A stretch of DNA of 64,000 nucleotides from Tautonia sp040717455 (GTDB lineage Bacteria > Planctomycetota > Planctomycetia > Isosphaerales > Isosphaeraceae): NCBI RefSeq assembly GCF_040717455.1, contig NZ_JBFEFH010000003.1:62001-126000 (forward strand), given 5' to 3'. Both the position numbers and the translations under genes were made by a program. The notes below the pieces were generated by a model. That model saw only the letters and a program-made list of their open reading frames with translations, ran no database searches and was not told the origin of the DNA. Of this stretch, positions 28,361 through 37,190 are shown in pieces. Within the stretch, counting starts at the first letter, position 1. Every line of letters begins with the position of its first letter.

Positions 28361-29407
28361 TCAGCGCGAGGATGGCCTGAAATTGTAAGGGTCGTCCTCC
28401 TCGTCGTCCAAGCCCGGATCATGCCCGTAGGACGGGTCGAGGATGACGGGCCCGAAGGCGTCGAGGAGCGGGTCGAGATGGACGTGCGGGAGCGACGGCG
28501 CCTCGACCCTCGGCTTCGGAGCTTCGGTCTGCAGTGATTCCGGGGCCGCCCCCGGCGACGGGGCGTCCGTCTGCGGCTGCGGCTGGGTGTGGGCGGCCGG
28601 CGGGGCCGGGGAGGTGACCGTTGCCTGAGCAACCGGCTTCGGTCCGGCATGGTGAGGCGACCGATCTTCGAGCAAATGCCCCACGTCGGCCCGTTCGCCG
28701 AGGTAGTAGCGCCGGACATCGGGATTTTCAAGGAATTCGACGCGATTGCCCTCGGCCACCACGCGCCCTTGATAAATCAGGTAGTTCCGGTCGGTGACTT
28801 CGAGCGTCTCGCGGAATTCGTGGTCGGTCAGCAAAATGCCAATGTGAAATTGCTCGGCCAGCTCTCGGATCGATCCCTGGATCTCCTTGACGGTCTTCGG
28901 GTCGATTCCCGCGAACGGCTCGTCGAGCATGATCAGGCTCGGCTCGGTGATCAGGCACCGGGCGATCTCGAGGCGGCGCTTCTCGCCACCGGAAATGAAT
29001 TGGGCCTTCGTCGACCGGATGTGATCGAGCCCGAACTGATCAAGCAGCTGGTCGCGTCGCCGTCGGCGTTCCTTGCGTCCCAGATCGGAACGCGTCTCCA
29101 GGATCGCCATCAGGTTGTTTTCGACCGAAAGCTGGCGGAAGACGCTGGTTTCCTGGGGGAGGTACCCGAGTCCGGCCCGCGCCCGGCGATACATCGGCAG
29201 ATGGGTAATCTCGTGACCGCCGAAGGTGATCGAGCCGCCATCGGCGGCGATCAGGCCGATGGTCATGCGAAAGCTGGTCGTTTTCCCGGCGCCGTTGGGC
29301 CCGAGCAGGCCCACCACCTGCCCCTGCTCGACTTCGAAGTCGACGCCGCAAACGACCTGACGCTTGCCGTACCACTTCTGCAGGTCGCGGACTTCCAGCA
29401 AGGCCAT
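28361..29407 (-). CDS. lptB: LptB-like ABC transporter ATPase with proline-rich C-terminal tail
   Basis: The first 240 residues are a full ABC ATPase of the LptB type, which powers lipopolysaccharide extraction by LptFG. Walker A is GPNGAGKTT, the Q-loop LGYLPQETSVFRQLSVENNL, the signature ISGGEKRRLEIAR, Walker B LIMLDEPFAGIDP and the switch LLTDHEFRETLEV (the His-containing loop typical of LptB). Residues 240-348 are an added tail rich in Pro, Ala and Gln with an acidic end (GLDDEEDDPYNF); E. coli LptB has only 241 residues. It is the last gene of the block lepA-sip-sip-lptB. LptF/LptG are not in the window. Confidence 0.9.
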   Translation of the reverse strand: MALLEVRDLQKWYGKRQVVCGVDFEVEQGQVVGLLGPNGAGKTTSFRMTIGLIAADGGSITFGGHEITHLPMYRRARAGLGYLPQETSVFRQLSVENNLMAILETRSDLGRKERRRRRDQLLDQFGLDHIRSTKAQFISGGEKRRLEIARCLITEPSLIMLDEPFAGIDPKTVKEIQGSIRELAEQFHIGILLTDHEFRETLEVTDRNYLIYQGRVVAEGNRVEFLENPDVRRYYLGERADVGHLLEDRSPHHAGPKPVAQATVTSPAPPAAHTQPQPQTDAPSPGAAPESLQTEAPKPRVEAPSLPHVHLDPLLDAFGPVILDPSYGHDPGLDDEEDDPYNFRPSSR

Positions 29408-29453
29408 GGGGCCGATCCTCCTTGATCGGTGCCGGGGACGCCCGAGAGCGTAT

Positions 29454-31199
29454 TCACCGAATCCACTGCATCCGTTCGAAATAAGGGCGGAATGGGATTC
29501 GGAAGTCCCTCGAGACGCGGATGTCGGGGCCGAACGGTCGTCCGTGAGGCCAGTAAACGAAAAACGCCTTCCCGACGATTAATTCCTCGGGCACTTCGTG
29601 GGGGGCGCGTTCGGCGGCGGACCAGGGGCCGATCTCCCAGCGTTGGCCCGCGTCGTCGTAATAGACTCCCTCCGCCTCCAGCTGAGACCAGGCCCGACTG
29701 TCCTTGCTCCGGGGGCTGTTGTCGCCCATCATCATGTAACGGCCGGGGCGAATCGCGAAGGTCCGCGGGGCATCAAGCCGGGCGAGTTCGGGGAATCGAG
29801 CCGGGTCGGCCATCGCGAGCTGGAGCCATCGGAATTCGTTCTGCCGAAGCATCCCGAAACTCTCAAAATCCGAGGCGTTCGGCTCCAACGTATAGTAGAT
29901 GTCGCGATGCAGGACAAGGCCGCTTACCCGGAGATCGGCCGATTCGGCACCGATTCCGACCGGCTCCAGGTCGGCGGTCGTCGGCACGAGGGGCTCCGAT
30001 CGGTCCGCCTCATACGCGAGGCCATCGCCGAACGGTGTCCGACCGTCGACCCAGAGGGTCAACCGGTCGTCGATGTTGGCGAAGGCCAGCCGGTAACGCC
30101 CGGTGCGGTCGATCGGGCACGGCGCCGGCTCTCCGAGGACCGTGTCGTCTCGGGTCAAGGTGGCCAGGCCTTTCGCGAGGTCGATGGTGCAACGGTTCGA
30201 GACACCCGCCTCGATCAGCTCGAGAATCAGCTGGCCGCGAGGCGCCTCGACCTCCAGGTCGAACTCGATCGACAGGTCGCTGACCCAGTGGGCCTCGACC
30301 ACGGGGGCGCCGCTGTCTCTCCGCCATTGATTGGAATTGTAGGAGGAGAAATCATCGATCAGCGACGGCGTCGGGGGGCGTTCCGGGGCCCTCCCGCGGA
30401 GGATCGCCTGCCACTGGTCCTGATCGGGAATCAGGTGACGGTAACGGAGCCAGGACATCCGAGCGCCTTCCCGACTCTGTGATAGAAACGTCCCGGGGTC
30501 CTCGGCCGACTCGGTCCAGGCATCCGGCCCGGAGGGGGCCCAGCGGTGCCACTCCGGGAGCGACTTCAGGGCGATCGGGCGATACCGGTCGTCGTAGACC
30601 GGGACTTGCATCGCCCGGAGATGGCGCAACGGCTTCCGGAGGATCTCGAAGGGCGAGTCGCTCTCAAGAGGTCGGGCAAACAGGTTCCCGCCGTGAATCA
30701 TCAGCTCCTCGCCGGGTAAGCCGACGAGTCGCTTGATGTAGTTCTGCTCGGGCGCCTCGGGGTAATGGAAGACGACCACGTCCCAACGCGCGGGGCGCCC
30801 GGCCATCGGGAGGAACGAGAGTTTGTACGGGAACTTCATCACCAGGATGCGATCGCCGTTGAAGCTCGGGAGATCGTCCACCTGGGTCCTGAGCCGGCAA
30901 TTGGAGCAGGTGCCGAAGGCCACGGGCCGGCCCGTTCGCGGTTCGTCGGCGGCGTTGACCGTGAAGGTCACCCCGCACTGGGGACACTCGACCTCCTTGT
31001 GACGCCCCATCAGCGTCGGGGCCATCGACCCGGTCGGGATCACGAAGGCCTCGGCCGAGAACCCCCGGATCAGCAGGGCGAGCATGAACGCCACGACGAT
31101 CGATTCAATCGTTTCGCGATGCGATTCCGCCGGCCGGGCCGCTTCGGTGCGAGAGGAGGAATCGGGTTTCACCTTGCGGCGGTCGGCGGTCCGGGTCAT
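29454..31199 (-). CDS. Signal peptidase I, large paralogue with zinc ribbon and insert (copy 1)
   Basis: A 581-residue type I signal peptidase that removes signal peptides on the outer face of the cytoplasmic membrane. The membrane helix ESIVVAFMLALLIRGF precedes the nucleophile motif IPTGSMAPTL (Ser58); the general base is in NYIKRLVGLPGE (Lys156), and the box E motif YMMMGDNSPRSKDSRAW is near residue 490. Two unusual parts: a CxxC-x22-CxxC zinc-ribbon-like element (Cys72, 75, 98, 101) just after the serine, and about 300 residues between the lysine and box E that look like a beta-sandwich domain. Typical enzymes have 250-320 residues. Follows copy 2 by 42 bases. Confidence 0.9.
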   Translation of the reverse strand: MTRTADRRKVKPDSSSRTEAARPAESHRETIESIVVAFMLALLIRGFSAEAFVIPTGSMAPTLMGRHKEVECPQCGVTFTVNAADEPRTGRPVAFGTCSNCRLRTQVDDLPSFNGDRILVMKFPYKLSFLPMAGRPARWDVVVFHYPEAPEQNYIKRLVGLPGEELMIHGGNLFARPLESDSPFEILRKPLRHLRAMQVPVYDDRYRPIALKSLPEWHRWAPSGPDAWTESAEDPGTFLSQSREGARMSWLRYRHLIPDQDQWQAILRGRAPERPPTPSLIDDFSSYNSNQWRRDSGAPVVEAHWVSDLSIEFDLEVEAPRGQLILELIEAGVSNRCTIDLAKGLATLTRDDTVLGEPAPCPIDRTGRYRLAFANIDDRLTLWVDGRTPFGDGLAYEADRSEPLVPTTADLEPVGIGAESADLRVSGLVLHRDIYYTLEPNASDFESFGMLRQNEFRWLQLAMADPARFPELARLDAPRTFAIRPGRYMMMGDNSPRSKDSRAWSQLEAEGVYYDDAGQRWEIGPWSAAERAPHEVPEELIVGKAFFVYWPHGRPFGPDIRVSRDFRIPFRPYFERMQWIR

Positions 31200-31241
31200 G
31201 GGGCTCCCCTGCGATGGGTCAACGTCGAGCGGCTGGCTGGG

Positions 31242-32765
31242 CTATCGAATGTATCGGATCTCGCGAGGGTCGGGAAGCCAGTACGGCTCGCCGCCGAAGA
31301 CCCGGACGGGCACTCCCTGGCTGGGCAGGTGGACGAGGAAGGGTTTCCCGAGCAGCATCGATCCCGGCACGACGGGACTTTCCTCCCAGAAGCGCGAGTC
31401 GTTCGAGACCGGGCTGTTGTCGCCCAGCACGAAGTATTCGTCGGTTCCGAGCGAGTATGGCTCCCCGACTCCAAACGGTCGAGAAGGGCTCTGCGAAAGC
31501 CCATCGGTGTAGTAGACGTCCCGGAAGACCTTGAGCGCGTGCACCCCCACTCCCGTCCCGAGGACCCCGAGCGCGACCGGAGGCTCATCGATCCGGGCGG
31601 GAATGGGGCGAGATTGCGGGGGCTCCAGGTCGAGCGGTTCGAAGAGCGGCTCGCCATCGAGGGCCACGATCAGGCGATGGTCGAAGAACGACGCTTCGAG
31701 CGTCCTCGGGCCCTTGCGCACCGCCCAGGCGGCGGCGACCCCGGCGGCGCGGTCTTCGGTCCGGAAGTCCCTCCCCAGGAAATCGACCTGAGGGGGGGCG
31801 CCACCATCGAGCGGGATGGTGAGGACCACCGGATCCGCCCCGGAGAGGAATCGGACGGTCAGGGCCTCGGTCCCCGGCGCGAGTTCAAGGCGAGCCTCGA
31901 TCGAAAGATCCTGGACCCGACGTCCCGAACCCAATCGGGCGCCGTTGTATGCGACGAAGTCGCGGACGGGACCGTAGTGGGAGCGATCGGGATCCACGTG
32001 CCTGTACTCGAGCCAATCGATCGCCCGATCGGGAGGCCCTGGTCCGGGGGCTTGATGTCGAAATCCGGGGCCATCGGCCGTCCATCCCGAAGGTCCGTTC
32101 GACTCGTTCCGGAACTGCCAGCGCGGGAACCATTCGGGGCCCGGCGGGCGATAGCGGCTGTCATGCACCAGGAGCCGGACGGCCTTTTGCTCGTCGATTG
32201 CTTTCCTGGCGATGTGGCCGTCGACGAAGATATCGCCGTTGCGAATCTCGATTGCTTCCCCCGGCAGCCCGACGACCCGCTTGACGTAAGCCTGATCGGG
32301 TTCCGAAGGATTCAGGAAGACCACGACCTCCCAGCGTTTCGGAGGCCGCCATCGGAAGAAGTTCTTCTGGACGAGGAGGCGGTCCCCGGTGCGATCGACC
32401 GCGGGGGCCTCTTCGAGATCGGCCCCGCAATTGGGGCAGAGCGGCCGGCCGGCATTGCCATCTTCATCGACGCCCAGCGCGAAGACGAACGCGCATGAGG
32501 TGCACGAGACGTCGCGATGGACACCGAGCAGCGTTGGCGCCATCGAGCCGGTCGGGACGATGTACGCCTCCGCGGCGAAGGTCCGTACGAGGAGCATCCC
32601 GATGAAGAGGATCGGGATCGATTCGATCAACGGCCGGGACGCCGAAGGAATCGACTCCTGCCGGTCGGCCATGCCCTGAGAACGAGCGACGTTGCATCCG
32701 GGGGTCGGCAACGTCACCTGACACTGGGTCTCCGGCAACCGATCGGGTGTCTCGATCTGATTCAT
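31242..32765 (-). CDS. Signal peptidase I, large paralogue with zinc ribbon and insert (copy 2)
   Basis: A 507-residue paralogue of the next gene with the same plan: one membrane helix (IPILFIGMLLVRTF), PTGSMAPTL (Ser74), a CxxC-x18-CxxC element (Cys88, 91, 110, 113), YVKRVVGLPGE (Lys162), an insert of about 260 residues with a beta-rich pattern, and box E FVLGDNSPVSNDSRFW. The N-terminal 45 residues have no clear role; ATG 32672 (MADRQES) is a credible later start. It lies between lepA and copy 1. Having two complete, diverged copies in tandem suggests different substrates, though this cannot be seen directly. Confidence 0.9.
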   Translation of the reverse strand: MNQIETPDRLPETQCQVTLPTPGCNVARSQGMADRQESIPSASRPLIESIPILFIGMLLVRTFAAEAYIVPTGSMAPTLLGVHRDVSCTSCAFVFALGVDEDGNAGRPLCPNCGADLEEAPAVDRTGDRLLVQKNFFRWRPPKRWEVVVFLNPSEPDQAYVKRVVGLPGEAIEIRNGDIFVDGHIARKAIDEQKAVRLLVHDSRYRPPGPEWFPRWQFRNESNGPSGWTADGPGFRHQAPGPGPPDRAIDWLEYRHVDPDRSHYGPVRDFVAYNGARLGSGRRVQDLSIEARLELAPGTEALTVRFLSGADPVVLTIPLDGGAPPQVDFLGRDFRTEDRAAGVAAAWAVRKGPRTLEASFFDHRLIVALDGEPLFEPLDLEPPQSRPIPARIDEPPVALGVLGTGVGVHALKVFRDVYYTDGLSQSPSRPFGVGEPYSLGTDEYFVLGDNSPVSNDSRFWEESPVVPGSMLLGKPFLVHLPSQGVPVRVFGGEPYWLPDPREIRYIR

Positions 32766-32891
32766 TCGACGCCCCGAATCGAGTCAATGCCCATCCGAGA
32801 GGCATTCGCCCCCCGGGAAATCGCCGAGTCTGGCAGAGAGATCGCCAGGCGACGGTGGCTCCGAAAGCGCGTGATGCGGCAGTGGGAACGC

Positions 32892-34697
32892 TCAGGATTC
32901 TCCGGCCTCGAGGACCGACAGGAAGGCCTCCTGGGAGATCTCGACGTTGCCGACCTGCTTCATGCGCTTCTTGCCTTCCTTCTGCTTTTCGAGCAGTTTC
33001 CGCTTCCGGGTGATGTCGCCCCCGTAGCACTTGGCGGTGACGTTCTTGCGGAGCGCCGAGATCGTCTCGCGGGCGATGACCTTCGTGCCGATCGCCGCCT
33101 GAATCGCGACCTCGAACTGGTGGCGGTCGATCTCCGACTTCAGCTTCTTGACGAGCTTCCGCCCCCTGCGATCGGCGAAATCACGATGGACCACCACCGA
33201 GAGCGCGTCGACCCGGTCCCCAGCGACTAACACGTCGAGACGGACCAGATTGTTCGGCCGATAACCGATCAACTCATAGTCCATCGTGCCGAAGCCACGG
33301 GTGGCGGACTTGAGTTTATCGTAGAGGTCGTAGATCATTTCTGCCAGGGGCAGCTCGTAGGTCACGATGACCCGGGTCGTGGTGATGTAGTCGGTCTTGA
33401 TGTAATTTCCTCGGCGTTCCTCGCAGAGGGACATGATGGCCCCAATATTATCGGACGGCACGAGGAAGTTGACCCTGGCATAAGGCTCTCGGAATTCTTC
33501 AATGTCACCCGGTTCGGGGATCCGGGTGGGGTTCGAGACGTAGAGGGTCTCCCCCTTCTTGGTGAGGATCTCGTACGTGACGTTCGGAGCCGTCTGGACG
33601 AGCGCCAGGTCGCTTTCTCGTTCCAGACGCTGCTGGACGATCTCCATGTGGAGCATGCCCAGGAACCCGCACCGAAACCCGAAGCCCAGGGCATCGGACG
33701 TCTCGGGCTCGAACGTGAAGCTCGAGTCGTTGAGCGCGAGCTTCTGGAGTGCGGTCCGGAGATCCTCGAACTGGTTGTGCGTCGCCGGGAACAATCCGCA
33801 ATAGACGACCTGACTCGGCTCCTGATAACCGGGAAGCGCCCGGGCGGCCGGCCGGTGGGCGTCGGTGATCGTGTCACCGATCCGAACATCCGAAAGTTGC
33901 TTGATGTTCGCCACCACGAATCCGACCTGCCCGACCCCGAGCTCCTGACAGGGAACCTCCCGAGGCCGGAACTGCCCCAGGCCGATCACTTCGTACTCGC
34001 GCTCCATCGCCATCAGGCGAATCTTCTGCCCGACCCGGATCACACCGTCGATCACCCGGACGTAGACGACCACCCCCTGGTAGTCATCATATTTTGAGTC
34101 GAAAATCAAAGCCCGGAGCGATCCGTTGACATCCCCCGACGGGGAGGGAATGCGGTCGATCAGGGCTCGGAACAGCTCGGGGACGCCGTTCCCCGTCTTC
34201 CCGCTGACCGAAAGGATCTCGTCGGGATCGAGGCCGAGGGTGTTGAACACCTCCTCCTTGATCTCGTCGGGCCGAGCCGCCTGCATGTCGATCTTATTGA
34301 GCGCCGGCACCAGGGCCAGGTCGCCCGCGATGGCGAGGTAGGCGTTGGCGACGGTCTGGGCCTGGACCCCCTGGGTCGCATCGACGAGCAGGATCGCCCC
34401 TTCGCACGCGGCGAGGCTCCGAGACACCTCGTAGTGGAAATCCACGTGCCCCGGCGTGTCGATCAGGTTCAGCTCGTACCGCTGACCGTCCTGATCGTAA
34501 TGCAGGCTGACGGCGCGAGCCTTGATGGTGATCCCTCGTTCGCGTTCGAGGTCCATGTCATCAAGCAATTGCTCTCGAAATTCGCGTTGCGAGATCGCGC
34601 CGGACTGGAGCAAGAGCTGGTCGGCGAGCGTGCTCTTGCCGTGGTCGATGTGGGCAACGATCGAAAAATTGCGGATGAACCTGGGATCGAAGGCCAT
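32892..34697 (-). CDS. lepA: Elongation factor 4 (LepA)
   Basis: LepA is the ribosome-associated GTPase that back-translocates or remodels ribosomes. The 601-residue length is exact for the family. G1 is AHIDHGKS (15-22), G3 DTPGHVDF, G4 NKID, and the LepA-specific C-terminus is present (GMLHMEIVQQRLERE, RGFGTMDYELIGYRPNNLVRLD, AKCYGGDITRKRKLLEKQKEGKKRMK). ATG 34697 is chosen since the family begins at this residue; the open frame continues 46 codons upstream without homology. It heads the minus-strand block with the two signal peptidases; lepA-lepB linkage is also known in E. coli. Confidence 0.98.
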   Translation of the reverse strand: MAFDPRFIRNFSIVAHIDHGKSTLADQLLLQSGAISQREFREQLLDDMDLERERGITIKARAVSLHYDQDGQRYELNLIDTPGHVDFHYEVSRSLAACEGAILLVDATQGVQAQTVANAYLAIAGDLALVPALNKIDMQAARPDEIKEEVFNTLGLDPDEILSVSGKTGNGVPELFRALIDRIPSPSGDVNGSLRALIFDSKYDDYQGVVVYVRVIDGVIRVGQKIRLMAMEREYEVIGLGQFRPREVPCQELGVGQVGFVVANIKQLSDVRIGDTITDAHRPAARALPGYQEPSQVVYCGLFPATHNQFEDLRTALQKLALNDSSFTFEPETSDALGFGFRCGFLGMLHMEIVQQRLERESDLALVQTAPNVTYEILTKKGETLYVSNPTRIPEPGDIEEFREPYARVNFLVPSDNIGAIMSLCEERRGNYIKTDYITTTRVIVTYELPLAEMIYDLYDKLKSATRGFGTMDYELIGYRPNNLVRLDVLVAGDRVDALSVVVHRDFADRRGRKLVKKLKSEIDRHQFEVAIQAAIGTKVIARETISALRKNVTAKCYGGDITRKRKLLEKQKEGKKRMKQVGNVEISQEAFLSVLEAGES

Positions 34698-34945
34698 GGG
34701 CAGTCCAGGCAGAAGGCCAGGGACCAGTCGATCCGGCGGACCGAGCTGGAGGGGCGAGCGGAATCGGGGCGTGGGACGTCGAAGGACAGGGCATCGGCTC
34801 TCGGGACGAGAGCCGGGCAACGCCGTGGAAGACAATCGTCCTCATATCATAGCAACGGGAGGCACTTCAGGCGAGTCGATCCCCCCTCGAAGACGAGGAT
34901 GACTCGATTTTGAGGTTCGGTCGTCGATGAGGCGGCGGAACCGTC

Positions 34946-35950
34946 TCAGTCGTCTCGCGTCGCACCGGTGCCGAAGCTCATGCGTGCGCAGCCGGCAGCG
35001 CCGATGTAACCTGCTTCCTCACCGAGGGTTGCGTAATCAATCGTGGTGTTAGATGCGGGCAGGGGGAACGCCATGCGTTTGACGCCCTGGCGGATCAACT
35101 CCATGAACTCTGGTCCCGCATTTGACATGCCGCCGGCGAACAAAATGATATCCGGATTGATGGTGTGCATCATGCAGACCGCGCCGACCGCGAGATAATG
35201 GGCGGTTTCTCTCATAAGACGCGCGGCGACCGGGTCCCCGGCGAGCGACGCCTCGTTGATCGACCGGGCCGAGAGGCGTCCCGCGGCGAGATGCTTTCGC
35301 AGGACGGTCTCTTCGTCCGCGATTTCCAGCGCCTCTAGCGCTCGTTTGACCAGGGCCGTCGCCGAGGCATAGGCTTCCAGATGCCCGTAGCCGCCGCACC
35401 CGCACTGCCGGCCGTTTTCCATCTGGATGACGATGTGCCCGCACTCACCACCGTGGCTATGACGGCCTTCGATAATCCGCCCTCGCTCGACGATCCCGCC
35501 ACCGACGCCGGTCCCGAGGGTGAACAGGACGAGGCTCGTCACCCCCTTGCCGGCCCCCGTCCAGTACTCGCCGTAGGCGGCGGCGTTGGCGTCGTTCTGG
35601 AGGACGGTGGGTTTGCCAAGACGTTCGGCGAGCAGGTCCCGGATTGGTAAATTTTGCCATCCCGGGAGGTTCGGCGGGTCCAGGAGCATGCCGGCCGCGA
35701 TGTCCATCGTACCGGGAGATCCGAGCCCGACGGCCGCAATGTCGTCCCAGCTTAACCCACTCGCTTCGACCGCCCGGCGACCGGCCTCGGCGAGGGTGGC
35801 AATTCCTGCTTCCGGCCCACGATCGGCATGAGTTTTGATACTGATCGAGGAACGAGGTTGACCGGCGTCATCAACGACCCCGCTCTTGACGTTCGTCCCA
35901 CCCAGGTCGATTCCCAGATAGAAGGGCGGGCGGCCTACCGATGCACTCAT
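34946..35950 (-). CDS. ROK-family sugar kinase (glucokinase-like)
   Basis: A 334-residue ROK kinase that should phosphorylate glucose or a related sugar with ATP. The phosphate-1 motif is GIDLGGTNVKSG, the substrate segment VLQNDANAAAYGE contains the catalytic Asp, and FTLGTGVGGGIV follows. The zinc site reads HGGECGHIVIQ and CGCGGYGHLEAYAS: in most ROK proteins this is CxCGxxGCxE, so the third Cys is His here. The rest is complete, so the metal site probably stays functional. ATG 35950 sets the family start. Divergent from the esterase gene. Confidence 0.92.
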   Translation of the reverse strand: MSASVGRPPFYLGIDLGGTNVKSGVVDDAGQPRSSISIKTHADRGPEAGIATLAEAGRRAVEASGLSWDDIAAVGLGSPGTMDIAAGMLLDPPNLPGWQNLPIRDLLAERLGKPTVLQNDANAAAYGEYWTGAGKGVTSLVLFTLGTGVGGGIVERGRIIEGRHSHGGECGHIVIQMENGRQCGCGGYGHLEAYASATALVKRALEALEIADEETVLRKHLAAGRLSARSINEASLAGDPVAARLMRETAHYLAVGAVCMMHTINPDIILFAGGMSNAGPEFMELIRQGVKRMAFPLPASNTTIDYATLGEEAGYIGAAGCARMSFGTGATRDD

Positions 35951-36227
35951 GCCGTTCCTCGGGCGACGTGTCGATCGCGTTCCAAAACGCTCTGGAGGGG
36001 AGTACGATGCTGGCAGAGCAACTGTAACGGCCCCTTCAAAATCGGTCAATCAAGGGTCCATCACGACCTTGCAAGCGGGCAGCATTCGACCGGGTGAGCG
36101 TCGCGTGCTCGCCCGCAATCGGAGCAACAGCCCACTCGTTCCGAAGTCCGCCCAGGCCCGCTCGCCAGACACGAAGGAGGAGACGATCCGGGTCGTCGGC
36201 CTCCTCGATCCTCCTCGAGTTGCATCC

Positions 36228-37190
36228 ATGAGACGCCGCAAAATCTTGGTCTGGGGCCTCCTGGCCCTGGTGTCGTTGTCGGTAAGCCTGGCCGCGGCGC
36301 AACAACGGTTCCTCCAGGACCGGCCGTTGCCCGATCGGGTGAATGTCCGATACGGCCCCCATCATCGCCATCGGCTCGACTTCTGGTCGTCCGGGACCGA
36401 TCAGCCGTCCCCCCTGGTGGTCTACATTCATGGAGGGGGTTTCCAGGGGGGCGACAAGCGAGGCATCCCCGTCGATCTGCTCCAGGAGTGCCTTCGATCC
36501 GGCATCTCGGTCGCCTCGATCAACTATCGCCTGTCGCATCACGCCCCCTACCCCGCCCCGATGCTCGATGGCGCCCGAGCGATCCAGTTCCTCCGATCCA
36601 GGGCCGACGAATGGCACATCGATCCGGAACGGATCGCGGCCTCGGGCGGCTCGGCCGGAGCGGGGATTGCGCTCTGGGTCGGGTTCCAGGACGACTTGAA
36701 GCAGCCGGAGAGTGACGACCCGATCGAGCACTTCTCCAGCCGGCTCCGCTGCATGGCGGTCTTCGGGGCCCAGACGACCTACGATCCTCGGGTCATTGCG
36801 ACGATCGTCGGCGGCAGGGCGCATGAGCATCCGGCCCTGACCCCGTTCTTCGGCCTCTCCGGCGAGCAGCTCGACACCCAGGAGGTGCACCGACGTTACC
36901 AGGAGGCGTCACCCGACACCCACGTCTCCGCGGATGACCCGCCGGTGTATCTGGTTTACAACGAGCCAAGAGGGCCGCTCCCCCCCGACGCTCCGCCCGG
37001 CAAGGGGATTCACCATCCGAATTTCGGCGCCTATCTGGCGTCAAAACTCGATGCTTTCGGCATCGCGTGCGACACGGAACACGTCGAAGACCTGGCGGAC
37101 CGAGGGACCTCGCCGCATCTCCAGATGGTCGAATTCTTCCGCCGGCAATTCGGGATCGCGGAAATCGAGGCGCCTTCGGAGTCTGAGTGA
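36228..37190 (+). CDS. Secreted alpha/beta hydrolase (carboxylesterase, HGGG type)
   Basis: The 320-residue product has a signal peptide (ILVWGLLALVSLSVSLAAAQQ). The oxyanion-hole motif VVYIHGGGFQGGDK (His68), the nucleophile GGSAGA (Ser142) and SINYRLS define a hormone-sensitive-lipase/BD-FAE-type esterase. The acid and histidine of the triad are probably in the C-terminal part (HHPNFGAYL). The substrate is not known; it may deacetylate glycans outside the cytoplasm. ATG 36228 is the start giving the signal peptide. The stop overlaps the next start (TGATG). Confidence 0.87.
   Translation: MRRRKILVWGLLALVSLSVSLAAAQQRFLQDRPLPDRVNVRYGPHHRHRLDFWSSGTDQPSPLVVYIHGGGFQGGDKRGIPVDLLQECLRSGISVASINYRLSHHAPYPAPMLDGARAIQFLRSRADEWHIDPERIAASGGSAGAGIALWVGFQDDLKQPESDDPIEHFSSRLRCMAVFGAQTTYDPRVIATIVGGRAHEHPALTPFFGLSGEQLDTQEVHRRYQEASPDTHVSADDPPVYLVYNEPRGPLPPDAPPGKGIHHPNFGAYLASKLDAFGIACDTEHVEDLADRGTSPHLQMVEFFRRQFGIAEIEAPSESE

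Noticed and set aside
30765..32498. 577-codon plus-strand open frame over the signal peptidases
   Set aside because: It covers parts of two minus-strand genes with clear Ser/Lys peptidase motifs and has no domain itself.
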